From contig CALKUH010000022.1 in assembly GCA_937996795.1 (NCBI GenBank), positions 124,001-188,000 on the forward strand: DNA of 64,000 bases, written 5' to 3'. Below, piece by piece: positions 15,001 through 21,276 of the stretch (position 1 is the stretch's first letter; every line of letters starts with the position of its first letter). The notes under the pieces are model-generated. The model searched no databases, was not told where the DNA came from, and worked only from the letters and a program-made list of their open reading frames with translations. Source of the DNA: an uncultured Verrucomicrobiota bacterium. Its GTDB lineage: Bacteria > Verrucomicrobiota > Kiritimatiellia > CAIVKH01. Made by a program: the position numbers and the translations under genes.

Positions 15001-18000
15001 CCGAGCATCGCGCTATACGTGAGCGTCAGCGGGCCGACGGCAAGCCCCGGCGCCGGCGGCGGGTCCACGACCGTGAACGAGAAGGTCGCGCTCGACTGAA
15101 GCTGGTCCCCCGCGCGGTCGATGTCGAAGTCCACCGCGAAGACCGTCAGCGTGTACGCGCCCGCCAGCATGTCCACCTGCGGGAAGCTGTTGCTGGCGCG
15201 CCCGCTGACCGTCGCCCCGCCATTGGCAAAGTCGACGGCGAAGGTTCCGTTGCTGACCGACACGCCGTTCCGCGTCAGCGTGAAGGTGTTGCTCGCCGCA
15301 AAGAGCCCGCTAAACGCATCGCTGACCGTGCCGGTGACCCAGAACCCGCCGATGAACTCGTCGTTGGTGTAGATCGCGCTCGCGAGCGCGCGGCCCTGGC
15401 CGACAAACGTCCCAATGACCGGCGCCGTGGTGTCGTCATCCACCACGGTAAAGGAGAGCGTCGCGCCGGCGGAGTTGGTGCGGACGTCGATCGTGGCGAG
15501 GCCGTTCGAGTTGGCCGCGCTCACCCGCACGGTGTGCACGCCCAGCACCACCTCCGACACCGGGATCGTCGCGTGCGTCGTGCTCGTGGCGACCACCGTG
15601 AGCCCGCCATCGATCCGGCCGAACGCCTGGAACACCCGGTCGGTCACCAGCTGCACCGGCGTCCCGTCGTTCGACAGGATGTCGAAGTTCGGGATGAACA
15701 TCGGGCTGACCGTGTTGGTCGTCTCGACCCCGGCCGCATCGCGAATGTGCGCGACCACATTAAAGGCGCCGCTGGTCATCTGCGCATCGGTCACGTCCGA
15801 ACCGCCGTTGACCACGAAGTTCGTCACAAACGGATACGAGGAGTCGCGGCGCATCAGCTCCAGCCAGTTCGTCGCCACGCGCACTTCGTCGAAATGCACC
15901 TCGCCGTTCCAGCCGGAGGAGGCGCCCGCCGCGAGGCGGATGCCGTCGATCCGCGCGACGGCCGCAGTGGCCGACACGGGGAAGGATGGTTCCACCACCG
16001 GGATGGCCACGTCGTTCGTAAAATAGATGCCCGACATGATGCCGGTGTCGAAATCGTAGCGCCCGATGATCAGGAAGTCCTTGCCATTAATAAAGGAATT
16101 GGCCGCGCCCGTGGTGCTGCCCTGTCCGCTCACCGACACGCCGAAGATATCGTCGTTGCCCGTGCCGCCGCGCTCGCCGACGAACGTGCGCTCCGTCGTC
16201 CCGTCGAAGAAGCTGAGGCCGCTGAACTTGCCGTCCGATGCGCCCTCGTCGAACTGGCGGCGATACAGCGCGGCGACATAGATGCGCCCGCTGGTCACCG
16301 CATTAAACCCGCGGAATGCGGCGTAGGTGGACGAGTTCGTCGTCCGGAACACAAAGCGATTGCCAGCTTCCGAAGGCCAGGCATCCAGGAAGGTGGAGAA
16401 TTCGGTGTTCGTCACCACCGCGTCAGTGTTCGTGCGCGGTACCGAGATCGTCCACGCATTGGTCCACCCGTTGCCGCCCGCCAGCGTCTGCAGACCCACG
16501 CCGTTCGTGTAGCTGAACGGCTCCACGATTTCAAAGGCCTTGTACACCGACGTGGTCGCGGACACCGACGCGGCCGGCGAGTAGTAATTGTTCCCCGTGA
16601 ACCCGTAGAAGGCGTAATGGTTCGTCGAGCCGGGGCGCACGATGTGCTCCAGCGCGGCGGCCGCGCCCTTGTAGATGACACGGCTCCCGCCGCCGATGTC
16701 GTCGCCCACGGCGTAGGCGGCCGCCTGCGCGGGCGAGGCGGGCGCATTGGTCGCGCGGTGCACGATCATCACGTCGTACCCCGTGGGCTTGGTCCACGCG
16801 AGACGCACCATCTCGGCGCCCTCCGGCGCCGCGGAAACCGCGGTCGCGCCGGGCACGTTGGTGATCGTCAGTTCATAGGTCACCGTCTGCGGGCTGTTCG
16901 TCGCGCTCGCATCGATCACGTTGATCGTGGCGTTGGAGACGCCGGCGTTCAGCCCGACCACGCTTACGGACACGGTCACGATCTGGCCCGCGCCCGCCGC
17001 CAGCGCCGCCGAACCGGGCCGTGCGGTCAGCCATGCGCCGTTATTGGTGGTCAGCGTGTAGTTCAAGGTGCCGAGTCCGACGTTCGTGATCGAAAAGGTC
17101 ACGTCGGCCGGATTCTGGCCCATCATCGTGGAGACCGCGAAGGAGCCCGGCCGGTTGGAAATGCCCGCGCCCGCGCCCGTGCCCTGGATGTCAAAGTTGT
17201 ACGGGTCCTTGCTATAAAAACCGGCGGTATTGGTGAAGCTGAGCGCCGCCGTGCGCAGGCCGAGCGCGGACGGGTCGAACGTGACCTGGAACGTCGTCGT
17301 CGCGCCGGGCGAGAGCGGCGAGCCGGAGGGTTGCGTGGTCACGGTGAAGTCGGCGGCATGTGTGCCCGACACGCTGACCGTGCCGAAGCCGAGCGCGTCG
17401 CTGCCCGTGTTCGTGATCGTAAACGTGCGGATCAGCGTGGACCCCACGAGGCCGACCGTGCCGAAGTCCGTGCCGTCCCCGGCGGCGGGCGTGGTGTCGC
17501 CGTCGGCAATTTCGGTGAGGCTCAACCCCAGCACCGCCACGTTCGCCGCAACGCCGGTGCCCTGGACGACGAAGTCATAGGAGGCTTCATCCGCGTCGTC
17601 ATTCGCGATCGTGATCGTGGCCGTGCGCGTGCCGAGCGCGGAGGGGTCGAACCGGATCACGAGGTTGGACGACGAGTTGCCGCTCACCGTGGTGGGGAAT
17701 GACAACACCGAGAAATCGGCCGCGTGCGTGCCGGACGTGGTGACGGAACTGATGGTGAGCGACCCGCCGCCGGAATTGGTGATCTGGAACGTATGGTCCA
17801 CGAACGCGCCGCTGACGTGGACCGGTCCGAAATCCGTGCCGTCCGCGCGCGCCGGCGTGTTGTCGCCGTCCGCGATTTCGGCGAGGTTGGTGCCCAGCAC
17901 GCCGATCTCCAGCGGAATGGCTACCGTGAGCGTCACCGCGGCGTTCGCATAGGAGATCGTGCCCGTGAAGTTGCCCATCCAGTTCGTGGCGGCGAACGTT

Positions 18001-21000
18001 CCGCTGATTGCGCTGCCGTTCAAGCTGGTCGCGATGACGTAGGTGCCCGCGGCGAGCGTGCCGATGTTGCTGATGGTTAGGTTGCCGGCCAGGGCGATGT
18101 CGTCTTGCACGCGAATCGGAGAGAGCGCCGCGCCCACGAACGTGACGCGCAGATCCGCCGCCTGGCTGCCCATCGTGAAGTCCTCGGTGGAGCCGTCGCC
18201 GATGAGGATGGAGGAACCGCCGCCGATGACCTGCAGCACGCCCGTGCCCGTGCCGCCCGCCGTGCCGAGGCGCACGTGGTCCTCGGTGGTGAAATTACCG
18301 TTCGAGAGAATCAGGTAGCCGTGCGACCCGATGGTCGTGCCGATTTCCGTCGTCGCGCCCGTGGTCCGGACGGTGATCGCACCGCCGGTGAGTTCCACGA
18401 TGCCCGTCGCCCCGATGGCGAACCCGATGTTGAAAAAATTGCTCGCCAGCACCGTGCCGCCCGACACATTCAACCGGGCCAGCGCGCCCGGCTGGATGCC
18501 GAGGTCGAAGTCGTGCGCCTGCAACACGCCGCCGGTCACCGCGGCCGTGCCGCTGAAATCGATTTCAAAGTCGCCCGTGCCCTGCGCCGCCAGCACGCCG
18601 TTGCCGACCGTCAGGGTGGATCCGCCGATCGCGTCGGACAGGCGGATGAACGTGGAGGTCCAGGCGCCGCCATGCACCGCAAACTGACCAACGCCGAGGC
18701 TGCCGATTAACAAACTCTCCAGCGTCGACACATTGCCGCCCGTCATCACCACATCACCGGTCGAGCTGGCATTGTCGCCCACCAGCACCTGGCCCGTCAC
18801 AATCATCGTCCCGCCGGACATGATCATGCGTCCGAAGGAATTGGCGGCGTTGCCGAGCTCGATGTTGTCGCCCACCGTCACCGTGCCGCTGTTTACGAAC
18901 AGCGTGTTTGTGCGGTTGTTGGAGGACAAGTCGCCGACCACGATGTCGGCATTCACGCCGTTCACACTCACCGTCGCCGTGCCCCCGACCGTCATCAGGC
19001 CGAGGCCGTTGCGGCCCACAAAGATGTTCGGCGCATCCACGCGCCCGCCCGTCACTTCAAGCCGGCCCGTGGAGTTGACGTTGCCGTTGCCCATGTAGAT
19101 CTGCGTCGAGGCGGACAGCGCGCCGCCGGTCATCGTGTAACGGCCTTCCGTCGCGGACAGTTCGCCGATCGACACCGTGACCGCCGTCACCGTGCCCGCG
19201 TTGTGCAGGAAGACCGCGCGGTTGATCGAGTTGCTCATGCCGATGTGAAGGTTGCCCTGCACCGCCACGACGGAGGACGCCCCGTGGACAATCGCCGTGC
19301 CCGCACCCGACGCGCCGACAATCATGTTCACGCGCGCAGTCATCGCGCCGCCGCTCATTTCATAGACACCGGCGCCGCCGGCGGCGTGGCCGAGCGTGAA
19401 GTTGGTGACCGTGAGCGAGCCGCCGGTCTGCAGCAGGGTGCCGTTGTTCGTGTTGCCGATGAACAGGTCCGCCGCCAGCTCGCCCGCCTGGCTGACCACG
19501 CCGGTCATGCTGAACCCGATAAATGCGTTGTTCGTGGCGATCGGTTCGCGGTTGTCCGACCAGTTCACCGCCGTGCTCCAGTCGCGGTCCGTCGCGCCGC
19601 CGCCCGCATCCCACTGGAACGTGGGCTGCATCACGATGTCACCCCAGCTGTGTCCGACGCGGACCTCGTCGAAGAACGTGGCGCCCGGCGTGGCGGCCCC
19701 CGTGCCGCCCGCGGTCAGCTGGATGCCGTCAATCCGCGTGATGCCCGACCCGAGCACATACGTGACATCCCACGTCGTCGGCTCGCCCGTGGGAATCGTA
19801 TCCGTCTTGTAGTAGGCCTTCGCACGGAACTCGCCCCGCAGAAAATCGTAATAGCCGATTATCGTGTAGTCGTTGCCCGCACCCGCCGTCAGTCCGTAGA
19901 CGCTGTTGATCGTGCCGTTGGTGACCGTCACGCCGAGCAGCTGGTTGCCGGTGAACGTCTCGCCCACGAACGCGCGCTCGGTCGTCCCGTCCATCAGCGC
20001 AAGCCCCGCCCACCGGTCCGCACCGCTCGTGGTGTGGTTGAAGTGATAGGCCACATAGAGGCGCCCGTGCGTGACCGCCGGGAACCCGCGCCGCGCCGTC
20101 CGCGTCGTGCCGGCCGCGGGATTCACCGTGATCTTGTTGCCGAGGTTGGTCGGGTAGCCGGTCACATTCCCGAAGCTGCCCGCGCTGCCCGTAAACGCGC
20201 CCGAGTTGCTCTCCACCCATCCGTTGGTCCACCCGTTGCCGTTCGTGCTGTTGTTCAGCGTGGCGCCGGCGGAGTACATGAACTCGTCCACAATTTCGCC
20301 GCGGTACGACGGGCGCACGAACCACGTCTGCACCGCGGACTTGTTGATGGCGATGGCATCGAAATTGCGGACGCCGCTCGACGTGTTGTCAATGGTTGTT
20401 GTCGTCGCCCCCGGCACGGTGGACATGACCAACCACTTCAGTTCCGCGCCCGGCGCGGCCTGGTTGGTGATCACCAGTTCAGCAGTCGTGTTGGTCACGA
20501 TGTTGCTGATGAGGATGTAGTTGCGCGTGGAAAAATCGTTAACCGTCCACTGGAACCACAGCTCTTCATTGGAGCCGGAACTCTCGGCGCTCGAATTCGC
20601 GTTCAGGTACACGCGCGACGCGGTCTGCGTCGTCGTCAACTGCACACCAAAGTTCACCAGCGCGTTCTGGTGGTTGATCTCCAGCACGGCAAATGCGCCG
20701 ATGTCGTTGCCCGGCGCGACCACGAAACCCTGGTTGTCCGTGAAGTTGAAGACGTAACTCTTGCTGTTCTGGACGTTGATGTTGATGTCGCCCGGCTCAC
20801 CCCAATCGCTCGGCGACCACCCGCTGCCGCCGGCATCGATGGTGGTCGAGATGATGTAGTTGTCGGTGGGGTCGATCGTCGTGCCGGTATAGGCACCGAA
20901 CTGACGCGTCCAGTTCCCGTTCTCGCGCATCTTGTGCCACTGCGTCCCGGTGGCGCTCGGATTGGCCTGGCGAATCAGTCGCCACCAGATGAACGAGCTG

Positions 21001-21161
21001 GTGTCATCCAGCTTGGTGAAGTTGGTGGCGTTGTAGCCGGCGCCCATGAGTTCGAGCGTGCCGTCGAAATCCGTCGCGGCTGCAGGACGCACAGCGGACA
21101 AAAGGGCGGCGCAGATGCAAAGACCCAGCCACCCCAAGCGTGTGCCATTAAAACGTTCCAT
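1..21161 (-). CDS. giant modular secreted protein (C-terminus beyond window)
   Basis: One frame stays open from an ATG at 21161 to the left edge, at least 7,053 codons, and reads as sensible protein wherever I translated it. The start follows a G-rich ribosome-binding stretch. The first ~29 residues look like a Sec signal peptide ending in ...RPAAA. By translation the order is: a lectin/ConA-like module ending in FFDEVRVGHSW (~285-505); a beta-solenoid of short G-G-x-V/L repeats (~520-995); two ASH-like (choice-of-anchor D) domains starting LAEIADGD (~1075-1320); BACON-like and FN3-like domains; more ConA-like modules; a second solenoid (~2465-3035); a third ASH domain; and further BACON, Ig-like and ConA-like repeats. 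FDE(V/L)RV-type ends recur near 15880, 13800, 10075, 7310 and 4935. It is probably a cell-surface or secreted adhesin or glycan-binding scaffold. I see no catalytic domain. The anchor lies outside the window. Confidence 0.9.
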   Translation of the reverse strand, partial: MERFNGTRLGWLGLCICAALLSAVRPAAATDFDGTLELMGAGYNATNFTKLDDTSSFIWWRLIRQANPSATGTQWHKMRENGNWTRQFGAYTGTTIDPTDNYIISTTIDAGGSGWSPSDWGEPGDININVQNSKSYVFNFTDNQGFVVAPGNDIGAFAVLEINHQNALVNFGVQLTTTQTASRVYLNANSSAESSGSNEELWFQWTVNDFSTRNYILISNIVTNTTAELVITNQAAPGAELKWLVMSTVPGATTTTIDNTSSGVRNFDAIAINKSAVQTWFVRPSYRGEIVDEFMYSAGATLNNSTNGNGWTNGWVESNSGAFTGSAGSFGNVTGYPTNLGNKITVNPAAGTTRTARRGFPAVTHGRLYVAYHFNHTTSGADRWAGLALMDGTTERAFVGETFTGNQLLGVTVTNGTINSVYGLTAGAGNDYTIIGYYDFLRGEFRAKAYYKTDTIPTGEPTTWDVTYVLGSGITRIDGIQLTAGGTGAATPGATFFDEVRVGHSWGDIVMQPTFQWDAGGGATDRDWSTAVNWSDNREPIATNNAFIGFSMTGVVSQAGELAADLFIGNTNNGTLLQTGGSLTVTNFTLGHAAGGAGVYEMSGGAMTARVNMIVGASGAGTAIVHGASSVVAVQGNLHIGMSNSINRAVFLHNAGTVTAVTVSIGELSATEGRYTMTGGALSASTQIYMGNGNVNSTGRLEVTGGRVDAPNIFVGRNGLGLMTVGGTATVSVNGVNADIVVGDLSSNNRTNTLFVNSGTVTVGDNIELGNAANSFGRMIMSGGTMIVTGQVLVGDNASSTGDVVMTGGNVSTLESLLIGSLGVGQFAVHGGAWTSTFIRLSDAIGGSTLTVGNGVLAAQGTGDFEIDFSGTAAVTGGVLQAHDFDLGIQPGALARLNVSGGTVLASNFFNIGFAIGATGIVELTGGAITVRTTGATTEIGTTIGSHGYLILSNGNFTTEDHVRLGTAGGTGTGVLQVIGGGSSILIGDGSTEDFTMGSQAADLRVTFVGAALSPIRVQDDIALAGNLTISNIGTLAAGTYVIATSLNGSAISGTFAATNWMGNFTGTISYANAAVTLTVAIPLEIGVLGTNLAEIADGDNTPARADGTDFGPVHVSGAFVDHTFQITNSGGGSLTISSVTTSGTHAADFSVLSFPTTVSGNSSSNLVIRFDPSALGTRTATITIANDDADEASYDFVVQGTGVAANVAVLGLSLTEIADGDTTPAAGDGTDFGTVGLVGSTLIRTFTITNTGSDALGFGTVSVSGTHAADFTVTTQPSGSPLSPGATTTFQVTFDPSALGLRTAALSFTNTAGFYSKDPYNFDIQGTGAGAGISNRPGSFAVSTMMGQNPADVTFSITNVGLGTLNYTLTTNNGAWLTARPGSAALAAGAGQIVTVSVSVVGLNAGVSNATINVIDASATNSPQTVTYELTITNVPGATAVSAAPEGAEMVRLAWTKPTGYDVMIVHRATNAPASPAQAAAYAVGDDIGGGSRVIYKGAAAALEHIVRPGSTNHYAFYGFTGNNYYSPAASVSATTSVYKAFEIVEPFSYTNGVGLQTLAGGNGWTNAWTISVPRTNTDAVVTNTEFSTFLDAWPSEAGNRFVFRTTNSSTYAAFRGFNAVTSGRIYVAALYRRQFDEGASDGKFSGLSFFDGTTERTFVGERGGTGNDDIFGVSVSGQGSTTGAANSFINGKDFLIIGRYDFDTGIMSGIYFTNDVAIPVVEPSFPVSATAAVARIDGIRLAAGASSGWNGEVHFDEVRVATNWLELMRRDSSYPFVTNFVVNGGSDVTDAQMTSGAFNVVAHIRDAAGVETTNTVSPMFIPNFDILSNDGTPVQLVTDRVFQAFGRIDGGLTVVATSTTHATIPVSEVVLGVHTVRVSAANSNGLATIDVRTNSAGATLSFTVVDDDTTAPVIGTFVGQGRALASAIYTNDEFIGGFWVTGTVSDAFSGLFAASNTFTLTRNGVSVSNGTFAVDFANGGATVSGRASNSFPQVDMLAGAYTLTVFAVDFDIDRAGDQLQSSATFSFTVVDPPPAPGLAVGPLTLTYSAMLGSSPAEQTFAVTNIGSGTLNYTNYQTYGPGASGWFSADLTNHALLTAASRIHTGRVSSATFNAIGTYIATNRVDGNQTNAAQEIVVTLNVTNIPSPTAASATPSGAEHVALRATESSGRQILIVHRETNAPSADPANGTPYSVGGSIGGGTVIYKGTAGYLDHVVRVGSTNFYALYTINNDRYSTGVVLGATVTVYRAGEIVEPFSYTNGVALTGLNGGSGFTNVWTTNSALASANQFIVSTQQFTTIAGYPTAAGNIVTSQNAGVFRSFAPVSSGRIYVSFMMRTDNGGGSQYSGLSFYSDGTEEKFVGEGFSQVNQLTVGAATGPTGHQLANNTDYTIIVRYDYDTDVFSALLYTNGTETVPTFEPATWDVTESDATVGNINRIRLESNVGVRWDEVRVATSWEDLLDRSATYEWDAGAGSGNRSWSTAANWTRDTEPGIGNSAFINNAYTGVVSAAGERAGELHVGSTNMPSNGLNFTGRLEQIGGDLVIGTNMYLGRWMGAIGTFVTTNGSLSVSNNLLVGDHGRGLMTVTGAASVWVGSDLSVGNSSAASETNGSTLTIGGGSVFVGDELRLGGTGGSGNGADGTVNMFGGLLQVTNAVIIGDHGSSTGLFVLAGGRLNALGELVIVDSASGQGIFRQGGGTADVAGIIRIGDSTTSDSQLIVSGGVFNAANTINVGDNSAARGTVTISGGVFNANGSFDVGFTANSTGSLTVAAGILNAPSGIRIGVSGAGAMTISGGSVTANTFRLADLAGSTGSLLVTGGRLAVTNTATTAFIFDQDNPIMTQSGGTVEITGGMELGDVAGAQGTIFLSGGTLLVGGGAGASQDLQLGDTAGGTGVVYLTGGFLDLNRSGIDLRLGDATPSRGIFAMNVGTASVGNIIYVGSAASAAGELYVTGGVLEAVSDLLLASGTDSTGRVVQTGGRVAAGGNIEVTTSTGANGYYEISGGTLTNGGSLTVGRADALGTGVFHIVGGTPVIHVGDSTTEDFRIQNSGELRLTFSGSAIAPVRVSDDIVLSAGSTLTITNIGVISAGGHLVATSLNGSAVSGTFSATNWLGAYTGTVSYANNRILITFDTPAEIAVLGTNLAEIASGDATPSVDDGTDYGAVAVNGATLDRTFYITNSGTLNLTISSVSTSGAAAADFSILSWPGTVSPLSVSNFVIRFDPSAVGTRTATITINNNDVDEGTYTFDVQGTGSAPNLVVAPLTLTFNAMLGSSPAASQTFTVSNNTTIGTLFYTNYQTYGAGASGWLDVNFTNFNIAAAGSRIHTALVSSAAINSIGVYTATNRVDGNQTNAAQEIVVTLNVTNIPAPTSVAVTNDGAELMRLRAAEASGRQILIVHSYTNTLSVQPTNGTAYAVNDPLGNGRVIFKFTGSASVTNLEHVVVPGTTNFYSFYTINNDRYSTAAVASVTADVYRISLTDPFPYTNGVSLEAASGGTGWTNAWIESSPGAYTVNQGEFTQATGYPSEKANRVSVTPPSPGARTARRHFPAVTNGVLYFSTYVRYQFGEAGGGADGKYAGISLMDGTTERVFIGEVGALDAAAGIDVLGNGTSVNMGANSMAAGTDYLLIGRYSFDSGNMRLLLYTNSSATVPANLPAHWSRTTTVSTLFTSIDGIRLGAGAANGTPGIVQYDEVRIATNWAELLRADVAAPVATNYSINGGVNVTDAQITGGAYAVTFHLRSGAGVNSTNTQVFYFQPDYDILNPSGVQLLTNRVFSSFTHLDGGLTLLASNATHNPAGFSFDVVLGVYTARWSAISSNGSAALNITSLSNGTAQAFTVVDDDTNAPFTSLFDIPTGLVATNLNPGDIVITGYASDNPDSISFVPLVNVPTNLTITFDDDGVAGNALGAGYVTYTPPAGGLPAGTTVIITGLHSASFGVQAGGGSLTRDAGYDLLNAAEGVLVWGSSTNNPIFYLRRDGSTTYPGLSVGAGTIADLADLDNGALTNTQRTASQAALLSLVANVANWTQSDAPIADFNVSPYNDAFVVTGNRIMRQLEATALELGSWSFTGLVRDVASGLNSNGTVVSDAENNVSPHFAILNSTGTVIIASQAFTQRPAQGSGSATAVALGTATVTNAVPMASLPQGVYTALVYAADADADRPGDRMVATNVYTFEVIASMQPGLGVGPLALTYHVMLGSTASNQTFAVTNIGGVLAYTNYQTYGAGASGWFSADPTNLTLAILQSRIHTGRVNAATFMAAGTYTATNRVDGNQTNAAQEVVVTAVVTNIPAPTSVTATNDGAELMRLTAAEAAGRQVLVVHSYTNALTVSPTNGTAYSAGALLGNGRVIFKFTGSASVTNLEHVVVPGSTNFYTFYTINNDYYSTAVVAGVTASVYQAYEIVEQFGYTNAVGLLGLGGGQGWTNAWSISVPATNVDAVVDAVNFSTFLDFWPAEKGNRFVFKTTNEATYAAFRGITPVTNGRLYVAALYRREFNEGADGKFSGISFFDGGTERGYVGERGGTSNDDIFGVSVNGIGATNGAPNSFPAARDYLIIGRYDFASGVMAGIYYTNNTAIPEVEPTFIVSATSAVSRIDRIRLASGADSGWNGQVFFDELRVATNWSELLLRDKHLPYATNYLINGGVDVTDAQVTGGAFGVRFHLRSQLGVESTNTVAPFFVPNFDILNASGVQIVTDRVFSTFAYLDAGLTLLASNATHASVDSSGVVLGVYTARWSAVSSNGNATVNQASLSNGAAQAFTVVDDDTAAPTTMNINSPESAASRAMHVSTGGVAVAAVGGTSGTNITYRVSDAWLASGVSGGSPLVFYFGARDAGSGLSRGTTDAAAQSSLTIGSAVISNVAQWSSTLSSAFADTFAASATNAWSFTSAFSASQIENLLTNATWGSAGSNRVTLTWRDADADRANDRSTLENEQHGWLGVFDDDTTPPTIQNVRIFGAEGSYTVRVDELSFGVGWAITGRVSDAGSGVNVNGSISNQPDNSPYFELWDSVGALRFRKAFDTLGFVDGGATTLSAISNGAAVVSGVTFADVGVWTARVIVADNDEDYGNNDHAIGTNEVSFTVTLGATLGGIGRYPASFAVTSSFGTVTSTNPWPQFFVTNIGSGALNYNATISYSGAGGWLTVAPTSAILIGNGSSAIHTSAVDASSLSPGTYSATITLNGDQTNAAQTITVNLRVFGYYPGEIVDQFTNSTGTLHTNIGGTGWAGTWSNNPNTGFSYDSGNLTIPGNYPAAVGNKVCGNTAGDTELQTFRYFGTTFTTGELFMAVAVRKSDGNADGFNGISFMSNGTEVAFAGKLFGSGSFGIDLLGNGGSVASAFGVNGAGDPGYFYIGKYDFETDIFYGRAYNNSDTLPLTEPSTWSATNTPTSPIGAINGIRIAARNEGTFCFDELRVSPTWEGLLNLFTNEPNVHASGINFRDVTTNAMVVGWTPGNGANRIVIAREGAAVTFSPTDNVAQAFNNNYTLAADLGSGNKVVYNGGGTNFTLTGLTETTRYFFAIYEYNGSPPNYYTNAGFATGSRWTLASEPASNATAFAAYTVSDSSISNTWTAADGSPAADGYLILRSYDAVTNLPADGVAYTNGQIVGASVAAVVTPGSAVTYLHTGLASCSNYHFRIFSFRWNGSADETYNYRTNFTQTATAETECTAPSIQASNIVFSLTGTNRISLSWQRGNGQGNLLVVRGTNAVSVDPADGTTYTANLNYGSGSHLGDGNYVVLIGTGTTATVTGLVPSVTYHFRVYEYNGSGSGIDYNTNTAVNNPRSTATASIGLVYEPFDYGSFENMSGKSGGTGWTNNWSTAGGLVETGAGDYPDFGAYPPDTPAPTRSGFIDLGNASEDGSGQRSARRHFPAFSSGKFYMAIKLNDNHSMGTSDYLGIDLLNGAGVTGFFGKASGVADRRLSVAHNGATRTNRLDGSNSGYQLNASTDYLIVMKYDFNTKELDAVAYISSNLAHADPDLELGWAVQMTNVHISRIDGIRLVASDNNQIVTFDSIRIGPSWEEVMWDLPDNWHEDNGPVPTLVYIGTNYGPSVYGQVITNLSDAELKSSQLIDFAVRWDSPSGIFITNATATNLNIGSPNARVNPNWDPLAVGVASNLFNLDRFFTNFFGYNGATVVTTYQKNGFSVTNIDFSLQYFVTVSAETFPGGTTVSAPNGASWDAVPVTRALTVNEPLRFYVYDDDTNAPALGARPLRVFTNATIASAQDAGGGLERYFVYDGILTQSGMRVQLNTYDTYSGLQRSSSGSAASNLNVTIPFVVTNDNASYDAALSSADSTVAASTSTWAFASSLFTWDRVSSMWGGDGTALQGQDVEVRANLPDADEDRLDDQMWASNTVMGYIRLLDDDITAPNTPEINFAGSAARPFFMNTNGFAIGSGDTEIRNTYARRSGTGSNSVFAITDEELAQAGSRQLQFVFGALDADSGVRRGASGNTNTIMSFSLGDGILSGVVTGWNAATSTTVNAPGVVQTNVWMFTNGFFTETIITQLLAVTGSSGSGSNRVAVTIPDADDDRTNDTATLHSRTVGWLQVFDDDINGPVMSVADVVEASGGAAILSTSFETNQMWPVPSTSSTITWTNTDSYGAWILQGVTHTSLDPKNTGTRRLGMLTNTFAQPYFQLPPVSNPGRVTLYAARVSGGSGTPVLRLEWRNGASWDSLGNNNVTNTVYEPLTWDFELLSAGVTLRVVRVDTGTSRSQVYVDDVSINSALEWIGTNVVSNAQIRINWTPAVDDFSGIEDYHIVPPAINSIAPTTTNDGNPISAAFTTTVQSIAGQQGVITGYLFAVDDDSDRSNDRTMGNVLPVLVKVDTNPPPAVLNVTNITTDTAVDETSELKFQWTPFSTNMHAAAGWRQSDSEPLSHWDTYYITVHELDGSFNEVSTNVYTATNGPANLATNVTTSIVVSNLTFDTHYRIRVAGRDRAGNIGPAMISTGLTVNFQVTQGLARTTTEITNGIRLAWIASSNRVYDQLYVDATSFRDTLSNQWDWVDRITNNVAEGNTLTDVGGDNPTNRYRVPPASLNNTMRFYRVSLQDAWQPSNTLR

Positions 21162-21232
21162 GAGAACCCCACCCCCACTCAAATTGTGCCCACCCGGTTC
21201 CGAGTAAAACGGCGTACTCGGTCGCTATATCT

Positions 21233-21259
21233 TTTACACGAACCTAGCGCATGTGTAAA
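21233..21259. promoter_or_regulatory. inverted repeat in the divergent promoter region
   Basis: TTTACAC at 21233-21239 and GTGTAAA at 21253-21259 form a perfect 7-bp inverted repeat with a 13-nt centre. It lies between the giant minus-strand gene and the plus-strand SGNH/TPR gene. On the plus strand TTTACA, a 17-nt spacer and TAAATC resemble a weak sigma-70 promoter overlapping the palindrome. A repressor or activator site is inferred; no regulator is identified. Confidence 0.4.
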
Positions 21260-21276
21260 TCACGGGAAACGCAACC

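Noticed and set aside
519..17702. Very long plus-strand open frames (519-3272, 3402-5879, 5955-17702) opposite the giant gene
   Set aside because: Their products are Arg/His/Ala/Val-rich with no domain-like pattern, while the opposite strand encodes coherent repeated domains. They are antisense shadows caused by high GC and repeats.
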